64,000 nucleotides of DNA from Roseibium alexandrii DFL-11 (lineage in GTDB: Bacteria > Pseudomonadota > Alphaproteobacteria > Rhizobiales > Stappiaceae): positions 2,123,228 through 2,187,227 of the forward strand of contig NZ_CM011002.1 of NCBI RefSeq assembly GCF_000158095.2, given 5' to 3'. The stretch's first letter is position 1; each line of letters starts with the position of its first letter. Under the pieces are notes generated by a model, which did not search any database, was not told the origin of the DNA, and saw only the letters and a list, made by a program, of their open reading frames with translations. The position numbers were made by a program, and so were the translations under genes. Shown here piece by piece: positions 1 to 9,377 of the stretch.

Positions 1-1403
1 AAACGCGCCCTCAATCCACCCATTGAAGACCGCCCGAGTTCCAGGCGTCCTCCGTAAAGCGCTGCCAAATCTGCAACAATCGAGAGGCCGAGCCCAGTTC
101 CGGGGACCGTTTCGTCCAGGCGGCGGCCGCGCTTGACGGCTTCTGCACATTGCTCCTCAGACAAGCCCGGGCCATCATCCTCGACACGGATTTCGACCAT
201 CCCACGGGCGCTGGATGCGTCCGCGATGGGAGTTGCCGTCACCTGCACCGCAGATTTTGCCCATTTGCAGGCATTGTCGATGAGGTTGCCGGACATTTCC
301 TCAAGGTCCTGCCCCTCGCCCCGGAACCGCAACTTGGCATCTTGAAGGCCATCAAGGCGCACATCCCGTTCCCGGTAAATTTTATTCATCGCCCGCACGA
401 GCCTGTCCAAAACCGGCTGGACTTCGCAAGACACGCCAATCACCCGCCGTTGTGCCGCCATCCGGGCCCGTTCCAGATGATGCTGGATCTGGGTCGACAT
501 CACCTCGGTCTGTTCGATCACCTTCTCCGCCAGTGGGCCTTCCGATGCGCGGGCTTCATTGGAGATCACGGAAAGTGGCGTCTTGAGACCGTGTGCAAGG
601 TTGCCGACATGGGTCCGGGCCCGCTCGACGATTTCCTTATTGGAGCCGATAAGCGAGTTCAGTTCCACAGCCAGCGGTGCGATCTCACGCGGCAAAGCCT
701 CGTCGATCCGCTCTGCCTCCCCTTGGCGCACGGCGCTTAGCGAAGACCTCAATCGTACCAGAGGCATTAGCCCGACACGGACCTGGAGAAACGTGGCCAA
801 AACCAGTCCAAGCCCTACGATGAGAAGCGTCAGTGCGGCGAGGCGTGCGAACTCGCGGATATCGGCCCAAAAGCCTGCGGTCGCAGCCCCAACAGCGATG
901 ACGTAAGGCGTCTCCCCAACGGCGATACGCTGTTGCATGACCCGGATTTCATCGCCTGTCGGTCCAGCAACAAAACCGGCTCCAGTATCGGCCTCCGCCA
1001 ATGCAGGCACTGCGAGTGGATCTCCAACCAGAGATTCAGATGCATAGAGAACCGTTCCTGTATCTGCCTGGCGAACGGTCCAATACCAGCCGGACAGAGG
1101 CAAAGAAAACCGCGGATCGCCCAGATAAGTCGGCTGTTGGACCTGAGGCGTTGCGCGCAAAACGGTCTCGTCGCTTGTTTCCAGCATCTCCGAAACAAGC
1201 GCTTTGATATGGATTTCGAGCTGGGCATCAAACGAGCGCTCGCTGGCCCGTTGATAGAGGCTGACAAGAAACACACCCGCAATCGCAAGTGCCAGCGTCG
1301 ACCATACGGCCGCCACCAGAACGAGACGGCCGGCAAGGGATCGCTGCGGCTTTACGGGCTTCGGAGCCGGTTCAGCTGCACCTTCCGCGCTGTCACTCGT
1401 CAC
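1..1403 (-). CDS. Sensor histidine kinase, C-terminus cut by the window edge
   Basis: This is the membrane sensor kinase partner of the response regulator just upstream in the operon. The reading frame starts at a GTG at 1403, overlapping the regulator stop by 11 bases, and is open to base 1. Translation shows one N-terminal membrane segment, a periplasmic sensor region, a second membrane segment, then the kinase core. The H-box reads NLAHGLKTPLSVI, the N-box NLIDNACKWAKS, and the G-boxes VEDDGPGL and GTGLGLSIV. About 467 residues are visible and probably only a few C-terminal residues are missing. The layout resembles PhoQ/FeuQ-type kinases. The signal sensed cannot be read from the sequence. 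A kinase role is secure; the specific subfamily is not. Confidence 0.9.
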   Translation of the reverse strand, partial: MTSDSAEGAAEPAPKPVKPQRSLAGRLVLVAAVWSTLALAIAGVFLVSLYQRASERSFDAQLEIHIKALVSEMLETSDETVLRATPQVQQPTYLGDPRFSLPLSGWYWTVRQADTGTVLYASESLVGDPLAVPALAEADTGAGFVAGPTGDEIRVMQQRIAVGETPYVIAVGAATAGFWADIREFARLAALTLLIVGLGLVLATFLQVRVGLMPLVRLRSSLSAVRQGEAERIDEALPREIAPLAVELNSLIGSNKEIVERARTHVGNLAHGLKTPLSVISNEARASEGPLAEKVIEQTEVMSTQIQHHLERARMAAQRRVIGVSCEVQPVLDRLVRAMNKIYRERDVRLDGLQDAKLRFRGEGQDLEEMSGNLIDNACKWAKSAVQVTATPIADASSARGMVEIRVEDDGPGLSEEQCAEAVKRGRRLDETVPGTGLGLSIVADLAALYGGRLELGRSSMGGLRAR

Positions 1404-2061
1404 GGGCCTCTCCCAGACGGTACCCGAGGCCGCGAATGGTTTCGATCATTTCAGCCCCGATCTTCTTGCGCAGACGGCCCACAAAAACCTCGACCGTATT
1501 GGAATCGCGGTCGAAATCCTGATCGTAGAGGTGCTCGGTCAACTCCGTCCGGGAAATAACTTTCCCCTGATGGTGCAGGAGGTAGGACAAGAGCCGGTAT
1601 TCATGGGAGGTGAGCTTGATCGGCGAGCCATCCACCGTGACGCGGCCAGCTCTCAAGTCCAGCCGGACATTGCCGCAGGTGAGTTCGTTAGAGGCGTGGC
1701 CCGCAGCCCGGCGAACCAAAGCCCGAACGCGCGCCAGAACTTCTTCCATGTGAAAGGGCTTTGCGACGTAATCATCCGCACCGGCATCAATTCCGGCCAC
1801 CTTGTCGGACCAGCGGTCACGGGCGGTGAGGATCAGAACAGGCATTGTCTTCCCGTCGCGGCGCCATTTTTCCAGGACAGAGAGGCCATCCAGCGTTGGA
1901 AGTCCAAGATCGAGCACAACCGCGTCATACGGTTCGGTGTCTCCGAGGAAATGTCCTTCTTCGCCGTCAAACGCGCTGTCTACCACATAGCCTGCCTCTT
2001 CCAGAGCGGTCACGAGTTGGCGGTTCAGGTCTTTGTCGTCTTCAACAATTAGCAGGCGCAT
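1393..2061 (-). CDS. OmpR-family two-component response regulator
   Basis: This 222-residue protein is a DNA-binding response regulator. An N-terminal receiver domain (about residues 1-115) carries the acidic pair near the start (EDD), the phosphoacceptor Asp in AVVLDLGLP, and the conserved Lys in YVAKPF. A C-terminal winged-helix domain (about 125-218) contains LTSHEYRLLSYL and ends in IRGLGYRL. It is translationally coupled to the kinase (11-base overlap) and follows a small PepSY-like secreted protein by 59 bases. That order, small periplasmic protein-regulator-kinase, is known for PhoP/FeuP-type systems of alphaproteobacteria. Its target genes are unknown. Confidence 0.93.
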   Translation of the reverse strand: MRLLIVEDDKDLNRQLVTALEEAGYVVDSAFDGEEGHFLGDTEPYDAVVLDLGLPTLDGLSVLEKWRRDGKTMPVLILTARDRWSDKVAGIDAGADDYVAKPFHMEEVLARVRALVRRAAGHASNELTCGNVRLDLRAGRVTVDGSPIKLTSHEYRLLSYLLHHQGKVISRTELTEHLYDQDFDRDSNTVEVFVGRLRKKIGAEMIETIRGLGYRLGEARDE

Positions 2062-2120
2062 GGGTCTTCATTTGCTGGCTGGGGGAACGTCGGGAGCTTG
2101 ATAAGCTCAGGGTATACCGG

Positions 2121-2390
2121 TCAACGATTGGCGTTGACTGTGACATTGGTCACCTGTCCGTTCTTTAAAACAGACAACACATACACATATCCACCACCCT
2201 GGCGGCACAACTGCGCCTTGATGATTTCGCCACCGGCTTGACCGGCTACAGCGCCGAGCGGCTGCGCCTGGCCGCTGGCGACCACGGCACGCGCTTCGGC
2301 CTGCGACAAGCAGTTTGCGCTGGCAAGACCGGTCGCGGCAAAAAACAACAACAGGACGGTAGCAAAGACTTTCACAAGTCGAATCCTCAT
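2121..2390 (-). CDS. Small secreted PepSY-like protein
   Basis: This 89-residue protein has a clear Sec signal peptide (MRIRLVKVFATVLLLFFAA, cleavage probably after ASA). The mature part is short, with two cysteines and an ending of alternating beta-type residues (YVYVLSVLKNGQVTNVTVNA), as in PepSY domains. I chose the ATG at 2390 because the signal peptide begins there; the 11 residues upstream look non-coding. It sits immediately ahead of the response regulator, so it is likely co-transcribed. Small PepSY proteins in this position may feed information to the sensor or be a regulated output. Family assignment is moderately sure; the role is inferred. Confidence 0.7.
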   Translation of the reverse strand: MRIRLVKVFATVLLLFFAATGLASANCLSQAEARAVVASGQAQPLGAVAGQAGGEIIKAQLCRQGGGYVYVLSVLKNGQVTNVTVNANR

Positions 2391-2505
2391 GACATCAGAA
2401 GTTGATGCGCAAGGTGTAACCAAACCAAGCTGAACGCAAGCTGAACCGTTTTTCAGATCACAGGGAAACAGTTCAACTTGCGCGCAGACTTAAAGGTATA
2501 TCCGG

Positions 2506-3804
2506 TCAGTTCGCCAGGGTGAGTTCATCCGTCTGAAGATCGTCGTAACGCCCCTTGAAATGGTCAAACACCTGGAGTGTGCGCCGCGCGATCCCGGTCC
2601 AGCCGAAGACACGGCGGGCAAACCGAGCCCCTTCCACTGACAAGGTCTCCCGCACCCACGGATACTGCATGGGCATGTTCAACATGGCCGCAAATTCTTC
2701 CGGGCGTTTCGGATCGGCAACGAGTGCGTGGCGGCCAAACTCCAGCTGCTCAAACAGCCCCCCATGAATGGTCACCACCGTCGGTGTTCCGCAGGCCATG
2801 GCTTCCACAGCGGTCATGCCGAAGGGTTCGTACCGGGACGGCAGCGCAAAAATACCGGGCGCGCGGTAGAAATCGGCGAGGTCCTCATCGGCGACATATC
2901 CGCGCCAGCTGATCTTGTCCGAAACGCCCAACTCGGATGCCCGCTGTTTCCACTGACCCAAAAGCGCATTGTCGCTGTCAGAATTTGCACCTGCTGCCAG
3001 CACAAGCCGGGCCTCCGGCTGCATCTTCAAGAGGCTTGGGAGCGCCTCGATAATCAGGTCATAGCCCTTGTTCTCCGCAGCACGCCCGACAACGTAAATA
3101 TCAGTCTCGCGAAGATCGTGCTTCTGCCGGACTGAGGCCACGCGTGACGGCGTTGCCGGTGTAAAGCGGGCCTCATCAATACCTGGCGGAATCATGGAAA
3201 TATGATCCTTGGGCAGTTGATAGTGTTCGGCAATGAGATCGACCTGCTGTTCGGTCGTCGCAATCACATGGTCACAGTTGCGATAGAGCACAAATTCCTT
3301 CTGGATCCGCTCATCAAACCGGTATCCGGCCATCTCGGCGGCATCTGCGCCTTCCATGTCGTGCTGTTTCCACCAGCCAAGCGAGTGCGGTGTGTGGATG
3401 TGCGGGATCTGAAGTTCTTCGGCAATCTTCTGACCCGAAACACCGGCATCCCAGTAATGCGAGTTGATCACGTCATACTGCAGCCCGCGATGCCGGATCA
3501 TGGCCAGCGCATTGGTGACAAAATCACCATACCAGTCGTGCATGTCCTCTTTGCGGATGAAGTCTTTGCCGCCGAAGGGAATCCGAACCACGCGCAGGTT
3601 GTCGTTGATGATGTCTTCGGCCGGCTGGTCTTCAAACTGACGGGTCATCACATCAACGCGGTAGCCAAGTCGCGCGAACCTTTTGGCCAGTTCCAGGACG
3701 AAAACCACTTGCCCGCCCGTGTCCGGCTTGCCGAGTTCCGGCGTTCCAGCCACGTAGCCGTGCAGGGAAATCATCAGAAGCGAACCAATGTTCTGCTTGT
3801 TCAT
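2506..3804 (-). CDS. GT4 glycosyltransferase, probable mannosylfructose-phosphate (or sucrose-phosphate) synthase
   Basis: This cytosolic retaining glycosyltransferase of family GT4 has 432 residues. The N-terminal acceptor-side domain has the sucrose-synthase-like opening GKPDTGGQVVFVLELA followed by INSHYWDAG. The C-terminal donor domain has the EX7E-type motif in SRYEPFGMTAVEAMACGTP. It probably joins a nucleotide-activated hexose to fructose-6-phosphate. The next gene upstream encodes a sucrose-phosphatase-type HAD enzyme, the same pairing as mfpsA/mfppB in Agrobacterium, where the product is mannosylfructose. Sequence alone does not separate GDP-mannose from UDP-glucose donor use. The start at ATG 3804 has an AAAGG ten bases upstream and gives the usual N-terminus. 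The product is likely an osmolyte. Confidence 0.82.
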   Translation of the reverse strand: MNKQNIGSLLMISLHGYVAGTPELGKPDTGGQVVFVLELAKRFARLGYRVDVMTRQFEDQPAEDIINDNLRVVRIPFGGKDFIRKEDMHDWYGDFVTNALAMIRHRGLQYDVINSHYWDAGVSGQKIAEELQIPHIHTPHSLGWWKQHDMEGADAAEMAGYRFDERIQKEFVLYRNCDHVIATTEQQVDLIAEHYQLPKDHISMIPPGIDEARFTPATPSRVASVRQKHDLRETDIYVVGRAAENKGYDLIIEALPSLLKMQPEARLVLAAGANSDSDNALLGQWKQRASELGVSDKISWRGYVADEDLADFYRAPGIFALPSRYEPFGMTAVEAMACGTPTVVTIHGGLFEQLEFGRHALVADPKRPEEFAAMLNMPMQYPWVRETLSVEGARFARRVFGWTGIARRTLQVFDHFKGRYDDLQTDELTLAN

Positions 3805-3901
3805 GTCGTACCAACCTTTGTTGTGTTTCAAGTCTCCGTCTTTCCCAGGCAAATTCCTTTTGATTTAGCCGTGTGTTCTTGAGTTAAGTGTAAGGCTCAA
3901 A

Positions 3902-4657
3902 CTAATTTTCAACGTCTGACTGTGGAATGGCATTGAATGCAGCCAATCCTTCCAGAACACCGGCCGCATGATGAGCTGCGGCGTGATAAGTCTTGTCTTT
4001 CGGCATCGCAGCCAACAGTTCCGGCCGGGCGTTGCCAACAGCTATGGCTTTGCCGGCAGCTTCAAACAGGGCCAGATCGTTCCCGGAGTCGCCCGCTGCA
4101 ATCGTGTCTTGCAAGGCGATCCCGAGATGGTCTGCCAGATGGCGCATGGCAGCGTCCTTGCCCGCCTCTGGCGCCAGAATATCGAGATCGCTCTTGCCGG
4201 AAAAAATATGTTTGAAGGAAAACCCGGCGTCATTGAGGCGCTGGATGACCAGATCCGCCTGTTGCGGCCCCGGTACGGCGAAACTCGCCTTGCCCGGTGT
4301 CTGAAACACCGGCTCGTGCTGCGTGTAGCCCATCTTCAGGACGGTTTCACGGATTTGAACATCCGGCCAGGCATCGAACTGACGTGACCAGGAAGATAGC
4401 AATGTTCCTTGAAGCCGGATTTCTGTTCCCAAACCGGTGATCACAGCGTCCGGCGCAAAGGACTGCGGAAAATAGGACCTGAGCGTTTCATCCACACTGC
4501 CGGCCGGACGGCTGGAATTGAGCGCAATCTTGAGCCGGCCGCGGTGCCGTTCCAGAACCTGCCACAGCCGATCAAGTGCGGCCGGGTCACCCGTCAGCGT
4601 GTCATCGATGTCCGACACGAGTAGAAGCGGTTTCGCGTTGTCGTTTTCCGCGCGCAC
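3902..4657 (-). CDS. HAD sugar-phosphatase, mannosylfructose/sucrose-6-phosphate phosphatase type
   Basis: This 251-residue enzyme belongs to the sucrose-6-phosphate phosphatase group of HAD hydrolases. Motif I is SDIDDTLTGD with the nucleophile and acid Asp pair. Motif II is the Ser/Thr region LNSSRP. Motif IV is AAGDSGNDLALF near residue 190. It should dephosphorylate the phosphorylated disaccharide made by the downstream GT4 synthase, pulling the reaction forward. It starts at a GTG one base after the stop of the GH32-like gene, indicating translational coupling, and lies 97 bases ahead of the synthase. The substrate (mannosylfructose phosphate versus sucrose phosphate) is inferred from the operon. 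Confidence 0.85.
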   Translation of the reverse strand: MRAENDNAKPLLLVSDIDDTLTGDPAALDRLWQVLERHRGRLKIALNSSRPAGSVDETLRSYFPQSFAPDAVITGLGTEIRLQGTLLSSWSRQFDAWPDVQIRETVLKMGYTQHEPVFQTPGKASFAVPGPQQADLVIQRLNDAGFSFKHIFSGKSDLDILAPEAGKDAAMRHLADHLGIALQDTIAAGDSGNDLALFEAAGKAIAVGNARPELLAAMPKDKTYHAAAHHAAGVLEGLAAFNAIPQSDVEN

Positions 4658-4658
4658 C

Positions 4659-6188
4659 TCAGGTTTCCTCTTCGGGAGCTAGATAGGTGGCGGTGTAAAC
4701 CTGCTCTGCGGTGGCTTCGGTCACCGGACGGCTCAAGGTCTCAATTGTCAAATGACTGAGGCAAACGGCGGCGCTCTCGGTATAGAATCCAACGCCGCCT
4801 TCGGCAAAACTGTCGTCCACCAGCGACAGCACCACATACCCGTCGACGGAAAACTCGATATACATTCCGTGGGCGACCACCTCGACCTGCCATGGCCCAT
4901 GCGCATTGCCACGAAAATGCGCTTCTTGCAGCGGCGCATAGCGGAAGGCGTGCTCGAATTCCGGTGTCGGGTTGGCGCCCCAGGCACGCATTTGTGCAAT
5001 GCCGTTCACGAGATCCAGCGACAGGTAATACCCGTCCCCCTCCTCACTGACGCGCAAGACAAGCCCGGTCTTGCCCACACCTTCAAGCGTCAACTCGGCC
5101 CGCAATCGGAAATCCTGGTGGAGGCCGGGCATCAGAAAAGCTTCATACCCGCTCTTGCAGGACAGATGCAGCCCGTCTTCGCGATCAACGACTGTAGCAT
5201 ACGGATTGGCATAAAGCATCTTGCACTGGTAGGAGGCGGTGACGCTCTCGCTGCGCGTCACCAGATCGTTGAAGCCTGAAAAAGACTTCGCTTTCAACCG
5301 GCCCGCGGCATCAGTTACAAGCTCCTTCGGCGGCGGCAGCAGCTTCTTGACGCTCTCCCGGCCATAGACAACTTCCGTTTTTGAGAAGAAGTTGAACAGC
5401 AGCAAATCGCCACCGTTTTTGCAAATACGCCCCGCATAGTTTCCCGACGGCATCAAGACATTGTCGAAGAAGTTTTCATACGGCCCGCGGAGTTGATCGG
5501 AATACCAATAGTGGATTTTGGTGTCCTCACGGATCGAGCCCATGAGGTAATACCGGCCGTCCAGCTTGAAGAGGTTTGGCACCTCCACATCATCATACAA
5601 ACCGGGACAGTGAAGCGGTGCTTCAAAAACGAATTGATCGGGCGCTTCCTCAACGGCGAGCGAAACACAGCCCCGGCGGATGATCGGCCCGTCCTTGATC
5701 CGGGCCGAAGCAAGAAGCAGCCGCTCTCTTGTTTCAGGGTCCTGAAAATAGAATGGATCGCGGAAGCTGACCCATTGCCGTCCCTCGTCAATCGAGCTCT
5801 CGTAATGCGGACCGGGCACCTCAATCGGGTAGGTTTTTGATGTCGACCGTTCCCAATGATAGAGGTCCTTGGATCGGGCAAGGCCAACACGCTGCACCCG
5901 GCCGTATTCGGACCGCGCCAGACCTGTGTAGAACATCCGCCAGCTGCCGGGCCGTTCGGGATCCGGCGTCACATGCATGGTCCACAGCATGTCATCGTCC
6001 CAATCGCCCGGTTCCCCGACGAACAGCGCATTTTTCACACGCCGCCAGGTCATCCCGTCCAGGCTCACGGCATGTGCAATGAAGTCGTGATTGGGCAGAA
6101 CGAGATGAAAAAGATGAAATAGGCCGTCGTGATAGACCACATCGACATCGCCGATGTCGGATCTCAAGAAACCATGGGATGCATACAT
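4659..6188 (-). CDS. GH32/GH68-like five-bladed glycoside hydrolase
   Basis: This 509-residue protein has an N-terminal beta-propeller of the GH32/43/68 type (about residues 10-320) and a C-terminal beta-sandwich (about 345-490). Expected carboxylates are visible: an early acidic element in SDIGDVDVVYHDG, the central RDP motif in VSFRDPFYF, and an acidic motif in YDDVEVPNLFKLDG. The family cleaves or transfers fructosyl-type linkages. The upstream extension to 6353 was rejected; ATG 6188 begins the conserved part. It heads the disaccharide operon, so it may hydrolyse the disaccharide made by the downstream pair or an external fructoside. There is no signal peptide, which suggests a cytosolic site. 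Specificity is inferred. Confidence 0.78.
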   Translation of the reverse strand: MYASHGFLRSDIGDVDVVYHDGLFHLFHLVLPNHDFIAHAVSLDGMTWRRVKNALFVGEPGDWDDDMLWTMHVTPDPERPGSWRMFYTGLARSEYGRVQRVGLARSKDLYHWERSTSKTYPIEVPGPHYESSIDEGRQWVSFRDPFYFQDPETRERLLLASARIKDGPIIRRGCVSLAVEEAPDQFVFEAPLHCPGLYDDVEVPNLFKLDGRYYLMGSIREDTKIHYWYSDQLRGPYENFFDNVLMPSGNYAGRICKNGGDLLLFNFFSKTEVVYGRESVKKLLPPPKELVTDAAGRLKAKSFSGFNDLVTRSESVTASYQCKMLYANPYATVVDREDGLHLSCKSGYEAFLMPGLHQDFRLRAELTLEGVGKTGLVLRVSEEGDGYYLSLDLVNGIAQMRAWGANPTPEFEHAFRYAPLQEAHFRGNAHGPWQVEVVAHGMYIEFSVDGYVVLSLVDDSFAEGGVGFYTESAAVCLSHLTIETLSRPVTEATAEQVYTATYLAPEEET

Positions 6189-6302
6189 GCCCCGAGCGTA
6201 CCCCGGCTGTTTTGATTTCTTCAAGTGTAGCCGGATTTTATTTTGCAACGCAACATGAAACAATGCTTGTTCTTTGAGACAGGAAAACCAGTTACCCTGG
6301 TC

Positions 6303-7052
6303 ATGGATCAACTTCATCGCAAAAACGCATCGCCTCGCGGACAGACGCGCCACCGTTTGAAAGCGGTCCTAAAGGCCGGGATTGTTTGCGGCCTCGCAGG
6401 CGTGATGCAAATGGCAGCTGGCAGCGCGGCGCAGGCCTGTTCCGTGGCGCTGGTGTTGGCGATGGACAGTTCCGCCAGTGTCGACGCCCGGGAGCATCAA
6501 CTCCAGATCAATGGCCTCGCAGATGCGTTTTTAGACCCGGATGTGGTCAACGCCATCGAAGTGGTCGGCGGAATATATGTCACCGCTTTCGAGTGGAGCG
6601 GCCGCTATCAACAGGTCGAGCAACTGAGCTGGCGGTTTATCAATAACGGCGCCACCGCGTCTGCCGCTTCCAACACTCTCCGGCAAGCCGGCCGCGGCTA
6701 CACGGAGTTTCCGACCGCCCTCGGCTATGCTCTTGGGCACGCGGCTGTTTTGATGAAACGCGCGCCAGCCCATTGCCGCCGGAAGGTCATTGATGTCGCA
6801 GGTGATGGCATCAACAATGACGGGTTCGGCCCGGACAGCGCCTACAAGGCGTTCGATTTCGATGGTGTCACAGTCAACGGTCTGGTGGTCGCCGGACCGG
6901 ATTCAGTGCCGGTCGACTACTACTATGCCGAGGTGATCCGCGGCCCCGGTGCATTTGTTGAAGTCGCCGGCACGTATGATGACTATGCCGAGGCGATGAA
7001 ACGCAAGCTCATCCGCGAGATCATCGGCAATGGTCTGGCGTCGGCTGATTAG
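6303..7052 (+). CDS. DUF1194 secreted VWA-domain protein
   Basis: This 249-residue protein has an N-terminal signal-like hydrophobic stretch (about residues 22-45, ending AAQACS) and then a von Willebrand factor A fold. The metal-binding MIDAS motif is visible as AMDSSASVDA. Later conserved blocks are GYTEFPTALGYAL and VAGDGINNDG, typical of DUF1194. The family is common in alphaproteobacteria and its function is unknown; a metal-dependent adhesion or scaffolding role is plausible. ATG 6303 is preferred over an upstream TTG at 6243 because the leader then has normal length. It is divergent from the disaccharide operon and convergent with the dioxygenase gene, 20 bases apart. Confidence 0.82.
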   Translation: MDQLHRKNASPRGQTRHRLKAVLKAGIVCGLAGVMQMAAGSAAQACSVALVLAMDSSASVDAREHQLQINGLADAFLDPDVVNAIEVVGGIYVTAFEWSGRYQQVEQLSWRFINNGATASAASNTLRQAGRGYTEFPTALGYALGHAAVLMKRAPAHCRRKVIDVAGDGINNDGFGPDSAYKAFDFDGVTVNGLVVAGPDSVPVDYYYAEVIRGPGAFVEVAGTYDDYAEAMKRKLIREIIGNGLASAD

Positions 7053-7072
7053 GTCAAGACCTCACACCACAG

Positions 7073-8251
7073 CTATGCTTGGCGGCGTCCTGCTTGTTCG
7101 ATCAGCGCGTTCTCGAATTTGCTGCCGGACCATTTTTCTTCCAATGCCCGCAACATCAATTGTTTCTGGGTTTCTGGTGCGAGCCCGCCTACGGGCGGAT
7201 CACGATCGAGGTTGGAGGGAAACGAATACCCCTCCGCACAGGCAGAAACCGTTGCTTCCAACGCCCGTATTTCAGCCACCCAAGACAGAACTTTGTCGAG
7301 CAGCACCGGATATAACGCGCAGCACATAGCAATCCGGTCTACGCTTTCCATGGCCCGGCCAAACGCGGAGGAGATTTGCAGAAGATTTGCCATGCGGTGG
7401 ATGTTTGAACTCGTATTGGCCCCAGCAGCATGAAACAGTGCCGGGTTGAAAAACACCGCGTCCCCCTTCGACAGGGGGAGCTGAATATGGGCGTCTTCGA
7501 AGTAATCCTTAAACGCATCCAAGCGGTAAGCTGCGTATCCAGGCCCATAAAGCTGCGAAAACGGTAGAAGTTTCGTCGGTCCACTCTCGACCGGCATGTC
7601 GGTATGCGCGACAGCCCCCTGCAGCGTCATGACCGGTGAGAGGTCATGCACATGAGCCGGATAGCGTGCACACTCGGCGGCGGTCTGAAATCCGAGATGG
7701 AAATCCCGGTGGGCTTGTTGCGCAGAGCCACCAGGACGGACCAGATTGACCTGTGCCGTCATTTGATAGTTCGGGCCGAGCCAGGCTTCACAAACCGTAT
7801 CAATCGCGTAATTTGCAAAATAGTCCGCAAAGACATCCGGAGCAGCCAGACACAGTTTTTGCAGCGAGTTCCAAATCCGGTCATTCGATCCAGCGGCAGC
7901 AAAATGGTCGGCACCTCCACCACTCTGCGCTTTTTCCTCCGCAATGATCTGATTGTAAACGTCTGTTGCCCGGTCAATCGGCCCCGTGTCGGGGAAAGCC
8001 CCTTCCAGAACAAGAACACCGGACAGATCCTTGAGCACTGCCGCCCACTCCGCCATGAGCCGGCGCCGGGTGCTCTCACCCTGAAGTGTATTTTGAAGGT
8101 CATTGATCCGATAGACGGGAACATTCTTCAAAACACGATCCGCATGTGGAACGTCGGCCATATCCAGCTGGCGGCCGGTTAACGCGACGAAGGCGTCCAA
8201 ATCACAGCTTGTCTCATCGAAGTAACCGGTGGGGGTTATCTGCTGATCCAT
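7073..8251 (-). CDS. Phytanoyl-CoA dioxygenase (PhyH) family protein
   Basis: This 392-residue protein is a non-haem Fe(II)/2-oxoglutarate oxygenase of the PhyH superfamily. The iron-binding HxD is in QQAHRDFHLGFQ, the distal His is in PALFHAAGAN, and an Arg shortly after (IHRMANLLQ) fits 2-oxoglutarate binding. The substrate is not evident. It is transcribed divergently from a LacI-type regulator, with 86 bases between the starts. That layout suggests the regulator controls it and that the substrate may be a carbohydrate or related small molecule. Catalytic class is confident; substrate and pathway are unknown. Confidence 0.85.
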   Translation of the reverse strand: MDQQITPTGYFDETSCDLDAFVALTGRQLDMADVPHADRVLKNVPVYRINDLQNTLQGESTRRRLMAEWAAVLKDLSGVLVLEGAFPDTGPIDRATDVYNQIIAEEKAQSGGGADHFAAAGSNDRIWNSLQKLCLAAPDVFADYFANYAIDTVCEAWLGPNYQMTAQVNLVRPGGSAQQAHRDFHLGFQTAAECARYPAHVHDLSPVMTLQGAVAHTDMPVESGPTKLLPFSQLYGPGYAAYRLDAFKDYFEDAHIQLPLSKGDAVFFNPALFHAAGANTSSNIHRMANLLQISSAFGRAMESVDRIAMCCALYPVLLDKVLSWVAEIRALEATVSACAEGYSFPSNLDRDPPVGGLAPETQKQLMLRALEEKWSGSKFENALIEQAGRRQA

Positions 8252-8337
8252 TGCGTCCTCCCTCTTCTGGATCTTTTGATGAGCTTACCAGTCAACGGAC
8301 TTGCGAACGGACCAATTATCCATCAAGAATCCATCAA

Positions 8338-9363
8338 ATGACACATCGCTTTCCAGTGAAGGAGATTGCACTTCAGTCCGGTTTGAGCACCGCGACCGTG
8401 GATCGTGTCCTGAACAACCGGGCCCATGTCAGTCCCCAGACGCGACGCCGAGTAGAAGATGCCGTCGAGGAGCTGATCCGGCAGGAGGGTCAACTGGCAG
8501 CCCGGGGCCGGCGGGTGTTTATCGACGTACTTGTCGAGGCCCCCAAACGGTTCAGCCGAGAAATCCAAATGGCAAGCGAGGCGGTTCTGAGCGAATTCAA
8601 ACCCATCGCACTGCGCCCGAGGTTTCATGTGTTCGAAACCCTGAGCCCGCAAGATTGCGCTTTGGAACTGGAACGGATCGGCCGTCGGGGAAGTCAGGGT
8701 GTGTGCCTGAAAGCCCGTGACACCGGTCTCGTTCGTGCCGCGATCAACGCCCTGACGGATAGAGGTATTCCGGTAGTCACCGTCTTCACTGACAATCCTG
8801 GATCCAGGCGTCTGGCCTATGCCGGCCTGAACAACATCCGGGCCGGACAAACCGCCGCCTATCTCATGCACAACTGGCTTCCGGACGACGCAGAAGCTGT
8901 GCTTACCACACTGAGCCAGCACAGTTTCCAGGGAGAAGAACACCGCTACGAAGGGTTCAGCAAGCAGCTGCGCGCATTACGCCCCTCAATTCAGCTGCTG
9001 GATGCCAGCGGCGGTGGCGGACACAATCCGGCGACTGGAAAGGAAGTAGCAGAGCAGGTGGTCACCCAAAGAAGGATTGATGGCGTGTATTCCATGGGCG
9101 GAGGAAACCGGGCAATCCTTACCGCTTTGGGCGACATGGGCATCCAACCGTCCACTTTCATCGCCCATGATTTGGACGAGGACAATCTAGAACTGCTGGC
9201 TCAAAGCAGACTGTCAGTCGTGCTCTATCATGATCTGAAATGCGACATGCGGGCGGCGTTCCGGCAGTGTCTCGCCTTCCACGGGCTCGCGGAGGCGCCG
9301 TCCCAGCTGGAAAGTGATATCCAGATTGTCACCCCGATGAACCTGCCGGCAGATTATGCGTAA
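8338..9363 (+). CDS. LacI-family transcriptional regulator
   Basis: This 341-residue regulator has an N-terminal LacI helix-turn-helix (VKEIALQSGLSTATVDRVLN, residues 6-25) and the hinge-like VSPQTRRRVEDAV. A periplasmic-binding-protein-type ligand domain follows, with a repeated substrate-binding fold and motifs such as DRGIPVVTVFTD and GVYSMGGGNRAIL. ATG 8338 gives the expected short distance to the HTH; upstream in-frame sequence lacks conservation. It is divergent from the PhyH oxygenase and probably represses or activates it. A sugar or polyol effector is the family norm, but the ligand is not identifiable here. Confidence 0.9.
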   Translation: MTHRFPVKEIALQSGLSTATVDRVLNNRAHVSPQTRRRVEDAVEELIRQEGQLAARGRRVFIDVLVEAPKRFSREIQMASEAVLSEFKPIALRPRFHVFETLSPQDCALELERIGRRGSQGVCLKARDTGLVRAAINALTDRGIPVVTVFTDNPGSRRLAYAGLNNIRAGQTAAYLMHNWLPDDAEAVLTTLSQHSFQGEEHRYEGFSKQLRALRPSIQLLDASGGGGHNPATGKEVAEQVVTQRRIDGVYSMGGGNRAILTALGDMGIQPSTFIAHDLDEDNLELLAQSRLSVVLYHDLKCDMRAAFRQCLAFHGLAEAPSQLESDIQIVTPMNLPADYA

Positions 9364-9377
9364 GCAACGCCTTGTTT

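Noticed and set aside
150..740. Plus-strand open frame over the histidine kinase
   Set aside because: The minus-strand frame contains H, N and G boxes in order; the plus-strand frame is a shadow.
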